In this document: positions 8,409 through 16,472 of the stretch, piece by piece | How the letters are laid out: every line of letters begins with the position of its first letter | Position numbering within the stretch: the first letter of the stretch is position 1 | DNA from: Desulfobacterales bacterium | GTDB lineage: Bacteria > Desulfobacterota > Desulfobacteria > Desulfobacterales > JAQWFD01 | Assembly (NCBI GenBank): GCA_028704555.1 | Contig: JAQWFD010000003.1 | Coordinates: 74,687-138,686 of the forward strand | Direction: 5' to 3' | Length of the DNA: 64,000 nucleotides | Made by a program: the position numbers and the translations under genes | Notes under the pieces: generated by a model | Seen by the model: the letters and a program-made list of their open reading frames with translations, nothing else | Told to the model about the DNA's origin: nothing | The model's database searches: none

Positions 8409-8945
8409 ATGTGTGCAAAGATCAACAACCGGAAAACTCTGCATCAAAGCAGAGTTTTTACTTTGATTTCAGAAAATATTACGCTTTCCAATGGAGTGAC
8501 CACGGATCTGGTGATTATTCGTCATCCCGGCGCTTCAGCGATCATTCCGATTACCGCGGGAAATAGAGTTGTCATGATCCATCAGTACCGCCATGCCGTG
8601 GGCGGTTACATATGGGAAATTCCAGCCGGAACATTCAATGCGGGTGAGGCACCGATCGTGTGCGCAAAAAGAGAGTTGATTGAAGAAACCGGTTATTCGG
8701 CCGGCTCATGGCAGAACCTGGGGGAAATAATTCCGGTACCCGGTTATTCAGATGAACGAATCCATATGTTTCTGGCCGATGATCTGATGCCTGCCGTTCA
8801 AAACCTTGACAGTGATGAGATGCTGGATGTCCACCAAATCCGGTTTGATGACGCGATGGACATGATACGAAAAGGCGAAATTCAGGACAGCAAAACGATT
8901 TCAGGCCTTTTCATGGCCCGTCAGCACCTGGAAGGAAAAAGGTAA
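8409..8945 (+). CDS. NUDIX hydrolase, ADP-ribose pyrophosphatase type
   Basis: 178 residues. The N-terminal strand region (QSRVFTLISENITLSNG) and VIIRHPGASAIIPI are typical of ADP-ribose/ADP-sugar pyrophosphatases. The NUDIX box begins at G77 (GTFNAGEAPIVCAKREL then IEETGY) and keeps the GX5EX7REUXEEXGU spacing with all catalytic glutamates. PVPGYSDERIHMFLADDL follows as in the ADPRase subfamily. It should cleave ADP-ribose to AMP and ribose-5-phosphate. It is the first gene of a same-strand run with a regulator, a membrane protein and an MFS transporter. Confidence 0.9.
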   Translation: MCAKINNRKTLHQSRVFTLISENITLSNGVTTDLVIIRHPGASAIIPITAGNRVVMIHQYRHAVGGYIWEIPAGTFNAGEAPIVCAKRELIEETGYSAGSWQNLGEIIPVPGYSDERIHMFLADDLMPAVQNLDSDEMLDVHQIRFDDAMDMIRKGEIQDSKTISGLFMARQHLEGKR

Positions 8946-8971
8946 CCCACCCCCCATACAGGATCCGGAAT

Positions 8972-9253
8972 ATGGGAACACTTCGTCAGAAGATGGCAGA
9001 CCTTTTAGCGCAAGAAGTGATGAATGCCAGGGACCTTTCCCAGGCGCTGAGCATTACCGAAAAAGAGGTTTATGATCATTTGACGCATCTGGAACAATCC
9101 TTGAAAAGGCAGAAAAAAAAATTGATCGTCATTCCTTATCAATGCCTGGAATGTGGTTATGCATTCAGAAACCGCAAACGGCTGACCCGTCCCGGGCGAT
9201 GTCCCCATTGTCGTGAGGGACATATTCAGGAGGCATTATATCACATTGAATAA
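8972..9253 (+). CDS. Small transcriptional regulator with winged helix and zinc ribbon
   Basis: 93 residues. An N-terminal helix-turn-helix (LLAQEVMNARDLSQALSITE then KEVYDHLTHLEQSL) is followed by a zinc ribbon with CLEC (about residues 57-60) and CPHC (77-80). This architecture matches the COG3357-type predicted regulators found in archaea and Deltaproteobacteria. It lies 26 bp after the NUDIX gene and 15 bp before the membrane protein, suggesting one operon. The ligand is unknown. Confidence 0.75.
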   Translation: MGTLRQKMADLLAQEVMNARDLSQALSITEKEVYDHLTHLEQSLKRQKKKLIVIPYQCLECGYAFRNRKRLTRPGRCPHCREGHIQEALYHIE

Positions 9254-9268
9254 AGGGGGTTGGCAAAG

Positions 9269-10414
9269 ATGGGCAGTCAGTCATTTTTGCATGGGAAACG
9301 TATGTTTAAATATCTTATGACAGCGGTAGCGCTGATTGCACTGCCGTTGCTTGGCATCACACTGGCGGGGTTTCCGGTGGGGCAATATTTCGAATTTCCG
9401 CCCGTCACCCGCTATGTTTATCATGCAGCGTATTCGCGCCCGGCCTTTATGGCTTATCTGTGCTTTATCGTTGCTGCTACGGCGCCCGTATTGTATAGAA
9501 TAATACTTTACGCCGCGATTGTCAGAAAAGTGCCTGAAGACGCGCAACCGTTTCCCTGGTGGGGCTGGCTGGGGCTGACGGCAGGCATGTTGTTCTGGAT
9601 ACTGGCATGGACGCGATTTTCGTGGTTCAGACGATTTCAGCTTCATACCTTTGTCCCGCTGTGGATGTGTTATATCCTGGTAGTCAACGCGCTGGTATAT
9701 CGGCGTCAGGGCCGGTGCATGATCACGGCACAACCGGGCTTTTTTTTGATGCTTTTTCCGGTCAGTTCACTATTCTGGTGGTTTTTTGAATATTTGAACC
9801 GGTATGCTCAAAACTGGTACTATACCGGTGTTGAGCTCAGTCCGCTGGAATATGTCGGGTATGCCATGGTGGCGTTTTCAATGGTGCTGCCGGCGGTTCT
9901 GGGAACCCGTGAATGGATCAGGGGCATTGACTGGTTTGACCGCGGATTCAGAAACTGGGTCTGCATCGATTTTGGCCGGTTTGCGCCCATTATGGCATCG
10001 GCTGTGCTCATAACCGGGTTGGCCGGGTTGGCCATGGTTGGTATATGGCCGGATTACCTGTTTGCGATGTTGTGGGTAGCTCCGGTGTTCATCCTGGTTT
10101 CGCTTCAGGTCCTCGCCGGGGAAGAGCATGTATTTTCCGGCATTGCAGTCGGAGATTGGCGACCGGTTATATCCAGCGTGCTGGCCGCTTTGATCTGCGG
10201 CTGTTTCTGGGAGATGTGGAATTGGAAAAGCCTTGCAAAATGGGGCTACAGCCTTCCTTTCGTTGATCGGTATCCGATTTTTGAAATGCCGGTTCTGGGC
10301 TATGCCGGTTACCTTCCGTTCGGGATCGAGTGTGCCATCGTCGGGGCGATAGTTGAATTTGCCTATTGTCATCTGTCCGGGCAAGAGCCTGAAAAAAACA
10401 GTATGAGAAGGTAA
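9269..10414 (+). CDS. Polytopic membrane protein of unknown function
   Basis: 381 residues from the ATG at 9269, preferred over the in-frame TTG at 9260 because AGGGGG lies 9 bases upstream. About ten hydrophobic helices are rich in Trp and aromatic residues (FPWWGWLG, SLFWWFFEYLNRY, CFWEMWNWKSLAKWGY). No family could be named. The conserved-looking polar aromatic loops near the C-terminus (FWEMWNWK and FGIECAIVGAIVEF) could be functional. It is tightly spaced behind the zinc-ribbon regulator. Confidence 0.75.
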   Translation: MGSQSFLHGKRMFKYLMTAVALIALPLLGITLAGFPVGQYFEFPPVTRYVYHAAYSRPAFMAYLCFIVAATAPVLYRIILYAAIVRKVPEDAQPFPWWGWLGLTAGMLFWILAWTRFSWFRRFQLHTFVPLWMCYILVVNALVYRRQGRCMITAQPGFFLMLFPVSSLFWWFFEYLNRYAQNWYYTGVELSPLEYVGYAMVAFSMVLPAVLGTREWIRGIDWFDRGFRNWVCIDFGRFAPIMASAVLITGLAGLAMVGIWPDYLFAMLWVAPVFILVSLQVLAGEEHVFSGIAVGDWRPVISSVLAALICGCFWEMWNWKSLAKWGYSLPFVDRYPIFEMPVLGYAGYLPFGIECAIVGAIVEFAYCHLSGQEPEKNSMRR

Positions 10415-10450
10415 AAGTAACAGTTGGATACGGGGGGGGAGAATGTGTAG

Positions 10451-10469
10451 GGGCACAGGGCCTGTGCCC
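10451..10469. repeat. GGGCACAGG/CCTGTGCCC hairpin
   Basis: A perfect 9-bp inverted repeat around one base lies between the membrane protein and the MFS gene. There is no T-run, so it is probably a dispersed palindrome rather than an intrinsic terminator. It is similar in kind to those at 1085 and 36283. Confidence 0.55.
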
Positions 10470-10488
10470 GCCTGAAAAATTATTACAG

Positions 10489-11751
10489 ATGATGAACAAA
10501 TGTCGGTATGATAATGCGGAAACCGGGTTGGCAGTTGATATGGTTCGTGAAGTTCATAATAAAGATAATAATCCAGTTCAGAGGCTTGTATTAAAAGTCA
10601 GTGTGGCGGTGGCATGTCGTATTCTGTTCAATACGGTCAGGCGGTTTCCCTATACATTTGCGGCCGTATTAAGCCGGGGCTTAGGGGTGCCTTTGACTGC
10701 CATCACGACACTGATCGCCGTGAATCAGGCCACGGGGATTCTGGGATTGTTTTTCGGCCCTCTGGCAGACCGGTTCGGGTACCGGATGTTTATGCTCATT
10801 GCCCTGGGCATGCTGGTCGTCGGGATGTTTGCCGGTGGCCTTTTTCCGAGTTACTGGGTCGTCATGGGGGCACTGTTTCTTGCCGGGCTGGGGAAAAATG
10901 CGTTTGATTCGGCAATTCAGGGATATTTTGCCCATCGTGTTCCGTTTGCGCGACGGGCGAGAATCGTCGGTGCGGTGGAGTTGGGCTGGGCCGGCAGCAC
11001 GCTGATCGGCATTCCGATTGTCGGGCTTTTGATGGACACTCTCGGCTGGCGGTCATTTTTTTTCATTACCGGTGCCCTGGGCGTGCTGGGTATCCTGACA
11101 ATGAAAGCGCTGATAGCCGGAGACAGCCAACCGCGGGATTCAAGCAACCGATCCTTGCGCATCGGTGCCGCACTGCTTCACATGAGCCGGGGCAGAACGG
11201 TATTCGGCGCGCTGGTTTTTATCTTTCTGGTTAATGTTGCCAACGACGCCCTGTTTGTCGTGTATGGGCCCTGGCTGGGACAGACATTTGATCTGAGTAT
11301 TGGCGCGCTGGGGGCAGGAACAGGGGTGATCGGACTGGCTGAGCTGTCGGGAGAATTTCTGACCGTATGGATTTCTGACCGTATCGGGTTGAAACGTTCC
11401 GTAATTATCGGAGTGATTCTGTCTATAGTGTGTTATGCCGCGCTGCCAGTGGTGGGCAGGACGCTGCCGCTGGCGCTGATCTCTTTGTTTTCCATTTTTT
11501 TAACCTTTGAATTTTATATTGTCACCTTTTTGTCCCTGACTACGGAACTCAAGCCGGAAATGAGGGCGACCATGATTGCCGGAAATCTTGCGGCCGCCGG
11601 CCTGGGACGTATTGTCGGCGCATTGATGGGTGGCGTGATATGGTTGTCTGGCGGACTGGTTGCCGTGGCGTTGACTTCGGCGTTTGTCAGTTGCCTGGGG
11701 CTGGTTGTGTTGATCTGGGGCTTGAAACGATGGCCGAATCCTCAATCCTAA
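10489..11751 (+). CDS. Major facilitator superfamily transporter
   Basis: 420 residues with about 12 membrane helices. Motif A is visible after helix 2 (FFGPLADRFGYRMFML), and its weaker repeat in the second half reads WISDRIGLKRSVII, as expected for the two-fold MFS fold. The start is ambiguous: the first 17 residues are polar and an internal ATG at 10540 could serve. The substrate is unknown. Position after the NUDIX/regulator/membrane-protein genes on the same strand suggests co-regulation, though a hairpin separates it. Confidence 0.85.
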   Translation: MMNKCRYDNAETGLAVDMVREVHNKDNNPVQRLVLKVSVAVACRILFNTVRRFPYTFAAVLSRGLGVPLTAITTLIAVNQATGILGLFFGPLADRFGYRMFMLIALGMLVVGMFAGGLFPSYWVVMGALFLAGLGKNAFDSAIQGYFAHRVPFARRARIVGAVELGWAGSTLIGIPIVGLLMDTLGWRSFFFITGALGVLGILTMKALIAGDSQPRDSSNRSLRIGAALLHMSRGRTVFGALVFIFLVNVANDALFVVYGPWLGQTFDLSIGALGAGTGVIGLAELSGEFLTVWISDRIGLKRSVIIGVILSIVCYAALPVVGRTLPLALISLFSIFLTFEFYIVTFLSLTTELKPEMRATMIAGNLAAAGLGRIVGALMGGVIWLSGGLVAVALTSAFVSCLGLVVLIWGLKRWPNPQS

Positions 11752-11948
11752 ACAACCTGTGGCCTTGATACGAATAAATCGAACCGAATGGCCCTGTCTT
11801 ATTTGTCCGTCTGGCAGGGGTGAATTAAAAATGGTGCGTGAATCGGGTGAAGACAAACATTGTAACGGGTAAAGATATTTTAGATGTGCGGGCATCAATT
11901 GTGCTTTTTTGCGGCGGTTGTTGATAGCAGTGTCGTGGAGGAAAAGAA

Positions 11949-12673
11949 ATGAAGACAGAAAATGAACCGGGACAGGATCGTCATTTTTATAAGCCCGACC
12001 TCGATTTTAATGATAAGGGCATAAATGTTTACCAGGCTCTATATCCCATACATGCCTATGAAGTCGATCCTCAGGGAAATTTGTCTGTTTTGTCCGTCTG
12101 TAATTTCCTGATGGATGCCGGCAGCGCTCATTCTGTAAAGCTCGGGATATCCGTCCTTGATCTTCAGAATAAAAATTATACCTGGGTTCTTGCCCGGATG
12201 AAGCTTAAAATGCATGCGTATCCCATTTGCCGAAAGCAGGTCAAGGTTCACACGTGGCCGTCCGGTGGCGACCGGTTCGGATTGATCCTTTTATTGATCA
12301 AATCAATCCGGTGGATATTCCACATGTTCTTCCGGAAAAACTGGATAAGCTACCGGAGACAGGCCAGCTGGATCGACAGCTGAGCTTCAGAGTCCGTTAT
12401 CGTGATATTGACATTAACCAGCATGTAAACAATGTCAGCTACGTTGAGTGGGCGTTGGAGAGCGTGCCCCATGATATCAAACGAAATCGATTTGTTTCGG
12501 AGCTGGAAATTAATTTTCTCGGAGAAACCGTTTTTGGCGATTATATTCAAAGCAGTTGCCGGGCAGAAGATCCGTCCGGTAACGTATTTTTTCACTCTCT
12601 GGTGCGTGAGAATGACGGACTGGAGGTGGCCCGGGTAAGAACGGTCTGGACGAACGGAAAACATTCGAACTGA
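11949..12673 (+). pseudogene. Acyl-ACP thioesterase, broken by internal deletion and frameshift
   Basis: Frame 3 from ATG 11949 (Shine-Dalgarno GAGGAAAAG) encodes the first hot-dog half of a FatA/FatB-type thioesterase (YEVDPQGNLSVLSVCNFLMD, VLARMKLKMHAYP, VHTWPSGGDR). The matching second half (RPVRIDP, LPEKLDKLP, VRYRDIDINQHVNNVSYVEW with the catalytic-type Asn/His, FLGETVFGDY) is in the next frame, down to 12673. At the seam (about 12270) WPSGGDR runs directly into RPVRID. Intact homologues have roughly 30 residues between these, so a small deletion also shifted the frame. It once released fatty acids from ACP and is probably inactive now, unless it is a sequencing error. Confidence 0.75.
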
Positions 12674-12801
12674 AGATTATTTGTTTGCGCGGAGTTTGTG
12701 TGTAAGCGCATCGGCACAGATGAATAATTTTCCCCTCTGGTATGGCATGATTTTTTCAAAGAGGTTCATGCGATACCAGTGAAACAGGAAAGGAAACAGG
12801 T

Positions 12802-13371
12802 ATGAAAAAAGTATCTCTCGGCGCTAAGCCCCTTGTATTCCCCGTGCCGGTCTGGTGTATCGGCACTTACGATAAAGACGGAAAACCGAACGTGATGACG
12901 GTCGCCTGGGGAGGTGTCTGCAGTTCCGTGCCGCCATGCGTGGCGATTTCTCTTCAGAAAATCAGGTATACATATGAGAGCCTGAAAGCGCAAAAAGCCT
13001 TTACCGTCAATGTCCCTTCGGAAAAATATGCGGCTGAAGCCGATTATTTTGGAATGGTTTCCGGAAAGAGAATCGATAAATTTTCCGAGACCGGACTGAC
13101 GCCGGTTAAGAGCAGCCTGGTGAACGCCCCTTATATCGAGGAATTCCCAATGGTTCTCGAGTGCCGGATGATTCACTCGTATGAAATAGGCATTCATACC
13201 CAGTTTATTGGTGAAATTCTGGATGTGAAGGTCAATTCGAATGTGGTTGACGCAGACGGTCTTCCTGATATTGAAAAAGTCCGACCCATTGTCTTTGGCC
13301 CTGAAGTGCGCAGCTACCACAGCGTTGGCGATTTTATCGGCAAAGCGTTTTCAATCGGTAAAAGAAGTTGA
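12802..13371 (+). CDS. Flavin reductase-like FMN-binding protein
   Basis: 189 residues, with a strong Shine-Dalgarno (AGGAAA) before ATG. The split-barrel flavin reductase fold is indicated by PVPVWCIGTYDKDGKPNVMT near the N-terminus, WGGVCSSVPPCVAISLQ, the phosphate-binding TYESLKAQKAFTVNVPS segment and a C-terminal strand reading FIGEILDV. These proteins bind FMN and reduce flavins or act as electron carriers (flavoredoxin-like in sulfate reducers). It stands alone between the thioesterase remnant and a convergent membrane gene. Confidence 0.85.
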   Translation: MKKVSLGAKPLVFPVPVWCIGTYDKDGKPNVMTVAWGGVCSSVPPCVAISLQKIRYTYESLKAQKAFTVNVPSEKYAAEADYFGMVSGKRIDKFSETGLTPVKSSLVNAPYIEEFPMVLECRMIHSYEIGIHTQFIGEILDVKVNSNVVDADGLPDIEKVRPIVFGPEVRSYHSVGDFIGKAFSIGKRS

Positions 13372-13377
13372 TTTCCT

Positions 13378-13452
13378 GCTTCTTGGCGTTTGACTCAAAC
13401 GAGGTGGTCCTCAAGCGATAGCGCTCCTCAGTCCGCCCGCAGGGCGTTTATG
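13378..13452. repeat. 75-bp repeat B, copy 1
   Basis: It shares an almost continuous alignment with 21594-21668, including GTGGTCCTCAAGCGATAGCG (identical 20 bases) and a preceding TCAAACGA. Both copies end within a few bases of the stop codon of a minus-strand gene. A small hairpin CCGCCCGCAGGGCG lies at the gene-side end. Confidence 0.75.
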
Positions 13453-13455
13453 GGC

Positions 13456-14814
13456 TCATATATCCTTGATCAGTTTATTTTCCGGTGATTTTTCCATTTC
13501 GCTGAGAAACTTATCCAGCGTATCCGAGAACAGTTCAAGTTCACGGGTCCGGGGGAGGGGAATATTGTCGAATCCCTTGTGATCCAGTGCGTCGAGCAGG
13601 TAGGTGATGCTGATTTTCTGGATATCGATGGCCGGTTGAAAGGCCGTTTCATCAGACGCTTCGACGATGGTTTCAGTAATGATACGGCTTTGTTTCAGAT
13701 CATGGAGAATCTGCAGAACCAGGTTTACCGGAATTTTAAGAGATTCGGAAATCCGGGTAACGGTCAGCGGGGGTTCTTCCTTTGAAAAGTTGCGGATCAC
13801 CATGTGGCTGATTTGAAATGAAAGGCGTTTTTTAAGCGCCGGGGTGATTTGAGTGAAATCCAGTTCAAATTTATAATTGCCGACGTTCTGAAACGCATAG
13901 GACATTTCAGCGCCGAGAAGGACAACATACCAGCTGAGCTGAATCCATATCAGAAAGAGAGGAAAGGCCGAAAAACTTCCATAAATTGCATTGTAGCGGG
14001 ATACCCCGATCTGAAAGCTGATATAGGCCCATTGGGCCAGCTGATAAACCGTACCGGCGATGATTCCGGACAGCACGCCGGATTTTAAACGGACACGGGT
14101 GTTGGGCATTAAAAGGTAGGTCAGGATAAACAATATCCAGATCAGTACGTAGGGCAGCAGTTTCAGAAAGAAGAATATGACCGGGCTGAAAAATCCGATC
14201 AGGGCGATTTTCGCTGTGATCAACGTCAGCTGGGTTCTGATAAATACGGTGATGCTTCCGGACATGATCACCAGCACCGGGCAGATCAGCATGATAGAAA
14301 GGTAATCGCTGAATTTTCGTTTCAACGGCCGGGATTTTTTGATTTCCCAGATGGTGTTGAACGAATTTTCAATATTGCCCAGCACGTTTATAACGGCCCA
14401 GAACAGGACGACCGCACCGATTCCCGCGACCATTCCGCCTTTGACATTTTCCAGAAAAGAATAGGCAAAATCGATGATGAATTTGAGGGCTTCTTCCTGA
14501 CCGGGTAATCTTTCATAGAGCTGGATTTCAAAAATTTTTTCGAAACCAAAGCCCTTTGCAATTCCAAACGCCATCGCCAGCACCGGCACAATGGAAAGCA
14601 GGGAATAAAATGTCAGGGCCGATGCCATCTGCGGGCAGCGGTCTTTGTTGAATTTTTGTATGGAAAATAAAACGATTCTGAGACATTTGACGAAAAAAGC
14701 ATGGTACCACGTGACGTTCGTTAACTGTATCCGCCAGATACCGGTCTTCAGAAAATGAGTAATTTCATCCTTCCATTTGATTGTCAGCGTTTTGATTATG
14801 AACGGTTGGCTCAT
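13456..14814 (-). CDS. YihY/BrkB family inner-membrane protein with C-terminal winged-helix-like domain
   Basis: 452 residues. Six membrane helices (about 70-330) include the family signatures CPQMASALTFYSLLSIVPVL, VINVLGNIENSFNTIW and YNAIYGSFSAFPLFLIWIQL. The C-terminal 120 residues (after ELDFTQITPALK) look like a winged-helix domain (TVTRISESLKIPVNLVLQIL), a known extension in Deltaproteobacterial members. The old name ribonuclease BN is a misannotation for this family, and the transported substrate or role is unknown. The 3' end abuts repeat B. Confidence 0.88.
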   Translation of the reverse strand: MSQPFIIKTLTIKWKDEITHFLKTGIWRIQLTNVTWYHAFFVKCLRIVLFSIQKFNKDRCPQMASALTFYSLLSIVPVLAMAFGIAKGFGFEKIFEIQLYERLPGQEEALKFIIDFAYSFLENVKGGMVAGIGAVVLFWAVINVLGNIENSFNTIWEIKKSRPLKRKFSDYLSIMLICPVLVIMSGSITVFIRTQLTLITAKIALIGFFSPVIFFFLKLLPYVLIWILFILTYLLMPNTRVRLKSGVLSGIIAGTVYQLAQWAYISFQIGVSRYNAIYGSFSAFPLFLIWIQLSWYVVLLGAEMSYAFQNVGNYKFELDFTQITPALKKRLSFQISHMVIRNFSKEEPPLTVTRISESLKIPVNLVLQILHDLKQSRIITETIVEASDETAFQPAIDIQKISITYLLDALDHKGFDNIPLPRTRELELFSDTLDKFLSEMEKSPENKLIKDI

Positions 14815-14847
14815 CGCAGTTGCCTTTTTTAAGCATTGGCCTGGAAC

Positions 14848-14880
14848 AAGGGGTCAAGTCTTCGTTTGACCTTTATTCTG
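14848..14880 (+). repeat. Solo terminal repeat of the REP-associated transposase element
   Basis: AAGGGGTCAAGTCTTCGTTT is identical to the left inverted repeat of the transposase unit at 49511, and the match extends through GACYTTTAT beyond it. No transposase gene lies here. It is a solo end or an excised remnant just upstream of the YihY gene. Confidence 0.75.
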
Positions 14881-14947
14881 GTTAAGCATGGATGGGGTTG
14901 GTATCAGGAAAAAGAGAACAGGATAGTGAAAAGGGCAAAGTGGCGCT

Positions 14948-15050
14948 GCCCTCTGCCCTTTATCTCCAATTTTCTGCCTTCTGTCCTTTAACCTCTGTCC
15001 CCTGCCTCCTGTTTTCTGATCTCTGATCTCTGACCTCTGACCGCTGTCCT
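14948..15050 (-). repeat. Purine-rich word repeat (as read on minus strand)
   Basis: The plus strand is a run of CTCTGTCC, CTCTGATC and CTCTGACC words. Read on the minus strand it is GAGGTCAGAGATCAGAGATC, i.e. purine-rich tandem words beginning at the stop codon of the minus-strand gene at 15049. Confidence 0.6.
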
Positions 15051-15414
15051 ATGGCGTCCTGATTTTTGAGTCTGTTTTAGCAGGATTTTTTTCAAGATGT
15101 TTGTAGCGGTTGGAACTGGATTCCGCCAGCCGTCCCATGACCCGGGGCAGGTCTGAATCGTTCCAGACCGATAAAAAATTTTCTTTGGAAAAGAGTCGTT
15201 TACTAACCGTGTAATACGGTTTTTCAGTTGGATTTAGTGCGATATCTTCATATTTGATGTCCAATTTCCCCTCGAAAACATGATTGAATAATTCTGTCGT
15301 GGTGTAGATAAAGAATTTTTTTATATCCTCAGTAGATTCGGCCATGTTGATTTTTTGCCTGAAATCCGGGAGGAGTTCATTTTCATACTTACTGAAGGAA
15401 AATTGTTTTGTCAT
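15049..15414 (-). CDS. Hypothetical protein, 121 aa
   Basis: Start supported by AGGAGA 6 bases before ATG. No family recognised. The protein is hydrophilic, alpha-helical in the first half (ELLPDFRQKINMAESTEDIK), with FFIYTTTELFNHVFEG in the middle and a basic, probably disordered C-terminus (KHLEKNPAKTDSKIRTP). No signal peptide or membrane segment. The strong ribosome site makes it a real gene. The final codons merge into the word-repeat tract, so the C-terminus may have been reshaped by it. Confidence 0.65.
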   Translation of the reverse strand: MTKQFSFSKYENELLPDFRQKINMAESTEDIKKFFIYTTTELFNHVFEGKLDIKYEDIALNPTEKPYYTVSKRLFSKENFLSVWNDSDLPRVMGRLAESSSNRYKHLEKNPAKTDSKIRTP

Positions 15415-15685
15415 AATTGATCTCCTGTTTTATTGTCAAAAGTCCAGTTCCTGAAAAAAATCTTCTTCAGAAACGCCTATAAAACCGAGAGGGGTGTTAC
15501 TTGAAAAAGGGGGTACGTCGCCTGTAACGCGGGAAAAAACTCTGCTGACAGGATAAGAGGGAAAAGAAAATCTGTGATTGCCGGGCATGTACCCGGAAAC
15601 ACACGACCCGAATGCCCCGATATGGATTGTATGCATGTGTAAAATATAACAGATAACGGAAAGGTTTTCAAACCGAACACCCGTT

Positions 15686-16393
15686 TCAGGGAAGGGCCGG
15701 GACTGTCGATGGCTGAGTACGAAGCATCGTGCCCCTGCGTGCCGTGGTATCGTAATATGGCATGGTCCCCGACGATGTCTGGTGGTGCGGGCACTCGGTT
15801 GTTTGGCTGTGATGATTTGTGTCACAACAGCCGTTTTTAAATGCCCGGATAAAATCATCCCGGGATCGGACGGGGGCCGTTAAGCATGTCGTAACTTTTC
15901 CAAGCTCATTCAGGGCATGCGCATCACTGCCGCAGCATTCGGTCAGTGCATAGCGCTGTCGCCATGAATCGACTTTTTGATTTTCGGTAAAAGAATTTCT
16001 TCCGTTCACACTCTCGACAATATCGCACCAGCCGTCTCTGATAATAAATTCACTGACAGACCTTCCGGTTCGGAACGGATGGGCGGCGATGGCAATCCCA
16101 TCACGCTGCCTGACCATTTCCAGGAGCCGGATGGCTGGCAATCCGGGTTCGATCGTTTCAAATGGGCCGAAGATAAGAAAATCTCCATCCGTGGTCGAGT
16201 ATTCCATGCCGACGATCACGCACAGGCCGTTATCCTGAATACCTTCTTTCAGATGGTGCCGGATGTCCATTGTCTGATGATCGGTAAGACAGACCCCGTC
16301 CAGTCCCCTGGCGCCGGCATGGGTCAATATGTCATCAATTTTCAGATTGCTGCACGAAGACAGGTTTGTATGTACATGTGTGTCAAATATCAT
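15686..16393 (-). CDS. PHP-domain metal-dependent phosphoesterase
   Basis: 235 residues from ATG 16393 (an alternative in-frame ATG lies 12 bases upstream). PHP motifs run in order: DTHVHTN (HxH), LTDHQTMD, VGMEYSTTDGD, IAIAAHPFRTG and CCGSDAHALNELG, the metal ligands of a tri-nuclear phosphoesterase site. The substrate is unknown; related proteins cleave nucleoside bisphosphates or histidinol phosphate. The last 45 residues (CCDTNHHSQTTECPHHQTSS onward) are odd, His/Thr-rich and unlike the family, suggesting that the original stop was lost and the frame runs on. It is divergent from the phosphoglycerate mutase gene, with about 80 bp between starts. Confidence 0.85.
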   Translation of the reverse strand: MIFDTHVHTNLSSCSNLKIDDILTHAGARGLDGVCLTDHQTMDIRHHLKEGIQDNGLCVIVGMEYSTTDGDFLIFGPFETIEPGLPAIRLLEMVRQRDGIAIAAHPFRTGRSVSEFIIRDGWCDIVESVNGRNSFTENQKVDSWRQRYALTECCGSDAHALNELGKVTTCLTAPVRSRDDFIRAFKNGCCDTNHHSQTTECPHHQTSSGTMPYYDTTARRGTMLRTQPSTVPALP

Positions 16394-16472
16394 GTTTGTT
16401 ATCATACCCGTTTATTTTAAAAATTCAAATTCATTCTTTCTATTGATCAGGACCGGGATATCGCTTAAATTG

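Noticed and set aside
14948..15050. Possible CRISPR-like or VNTR array in the CTCTG-rich tract
   Set aside because: The words are degenerate, without constant repeat length or unique spacers, so it is not a CRISPR array.
15436..15858. 140-codon minus-strand frame overlapping the PHP gene end
   Set aside because: Overlaps a well-supported gene in another frame and has no domain. The last 40 residues could be a relic, but this cannot be shown.
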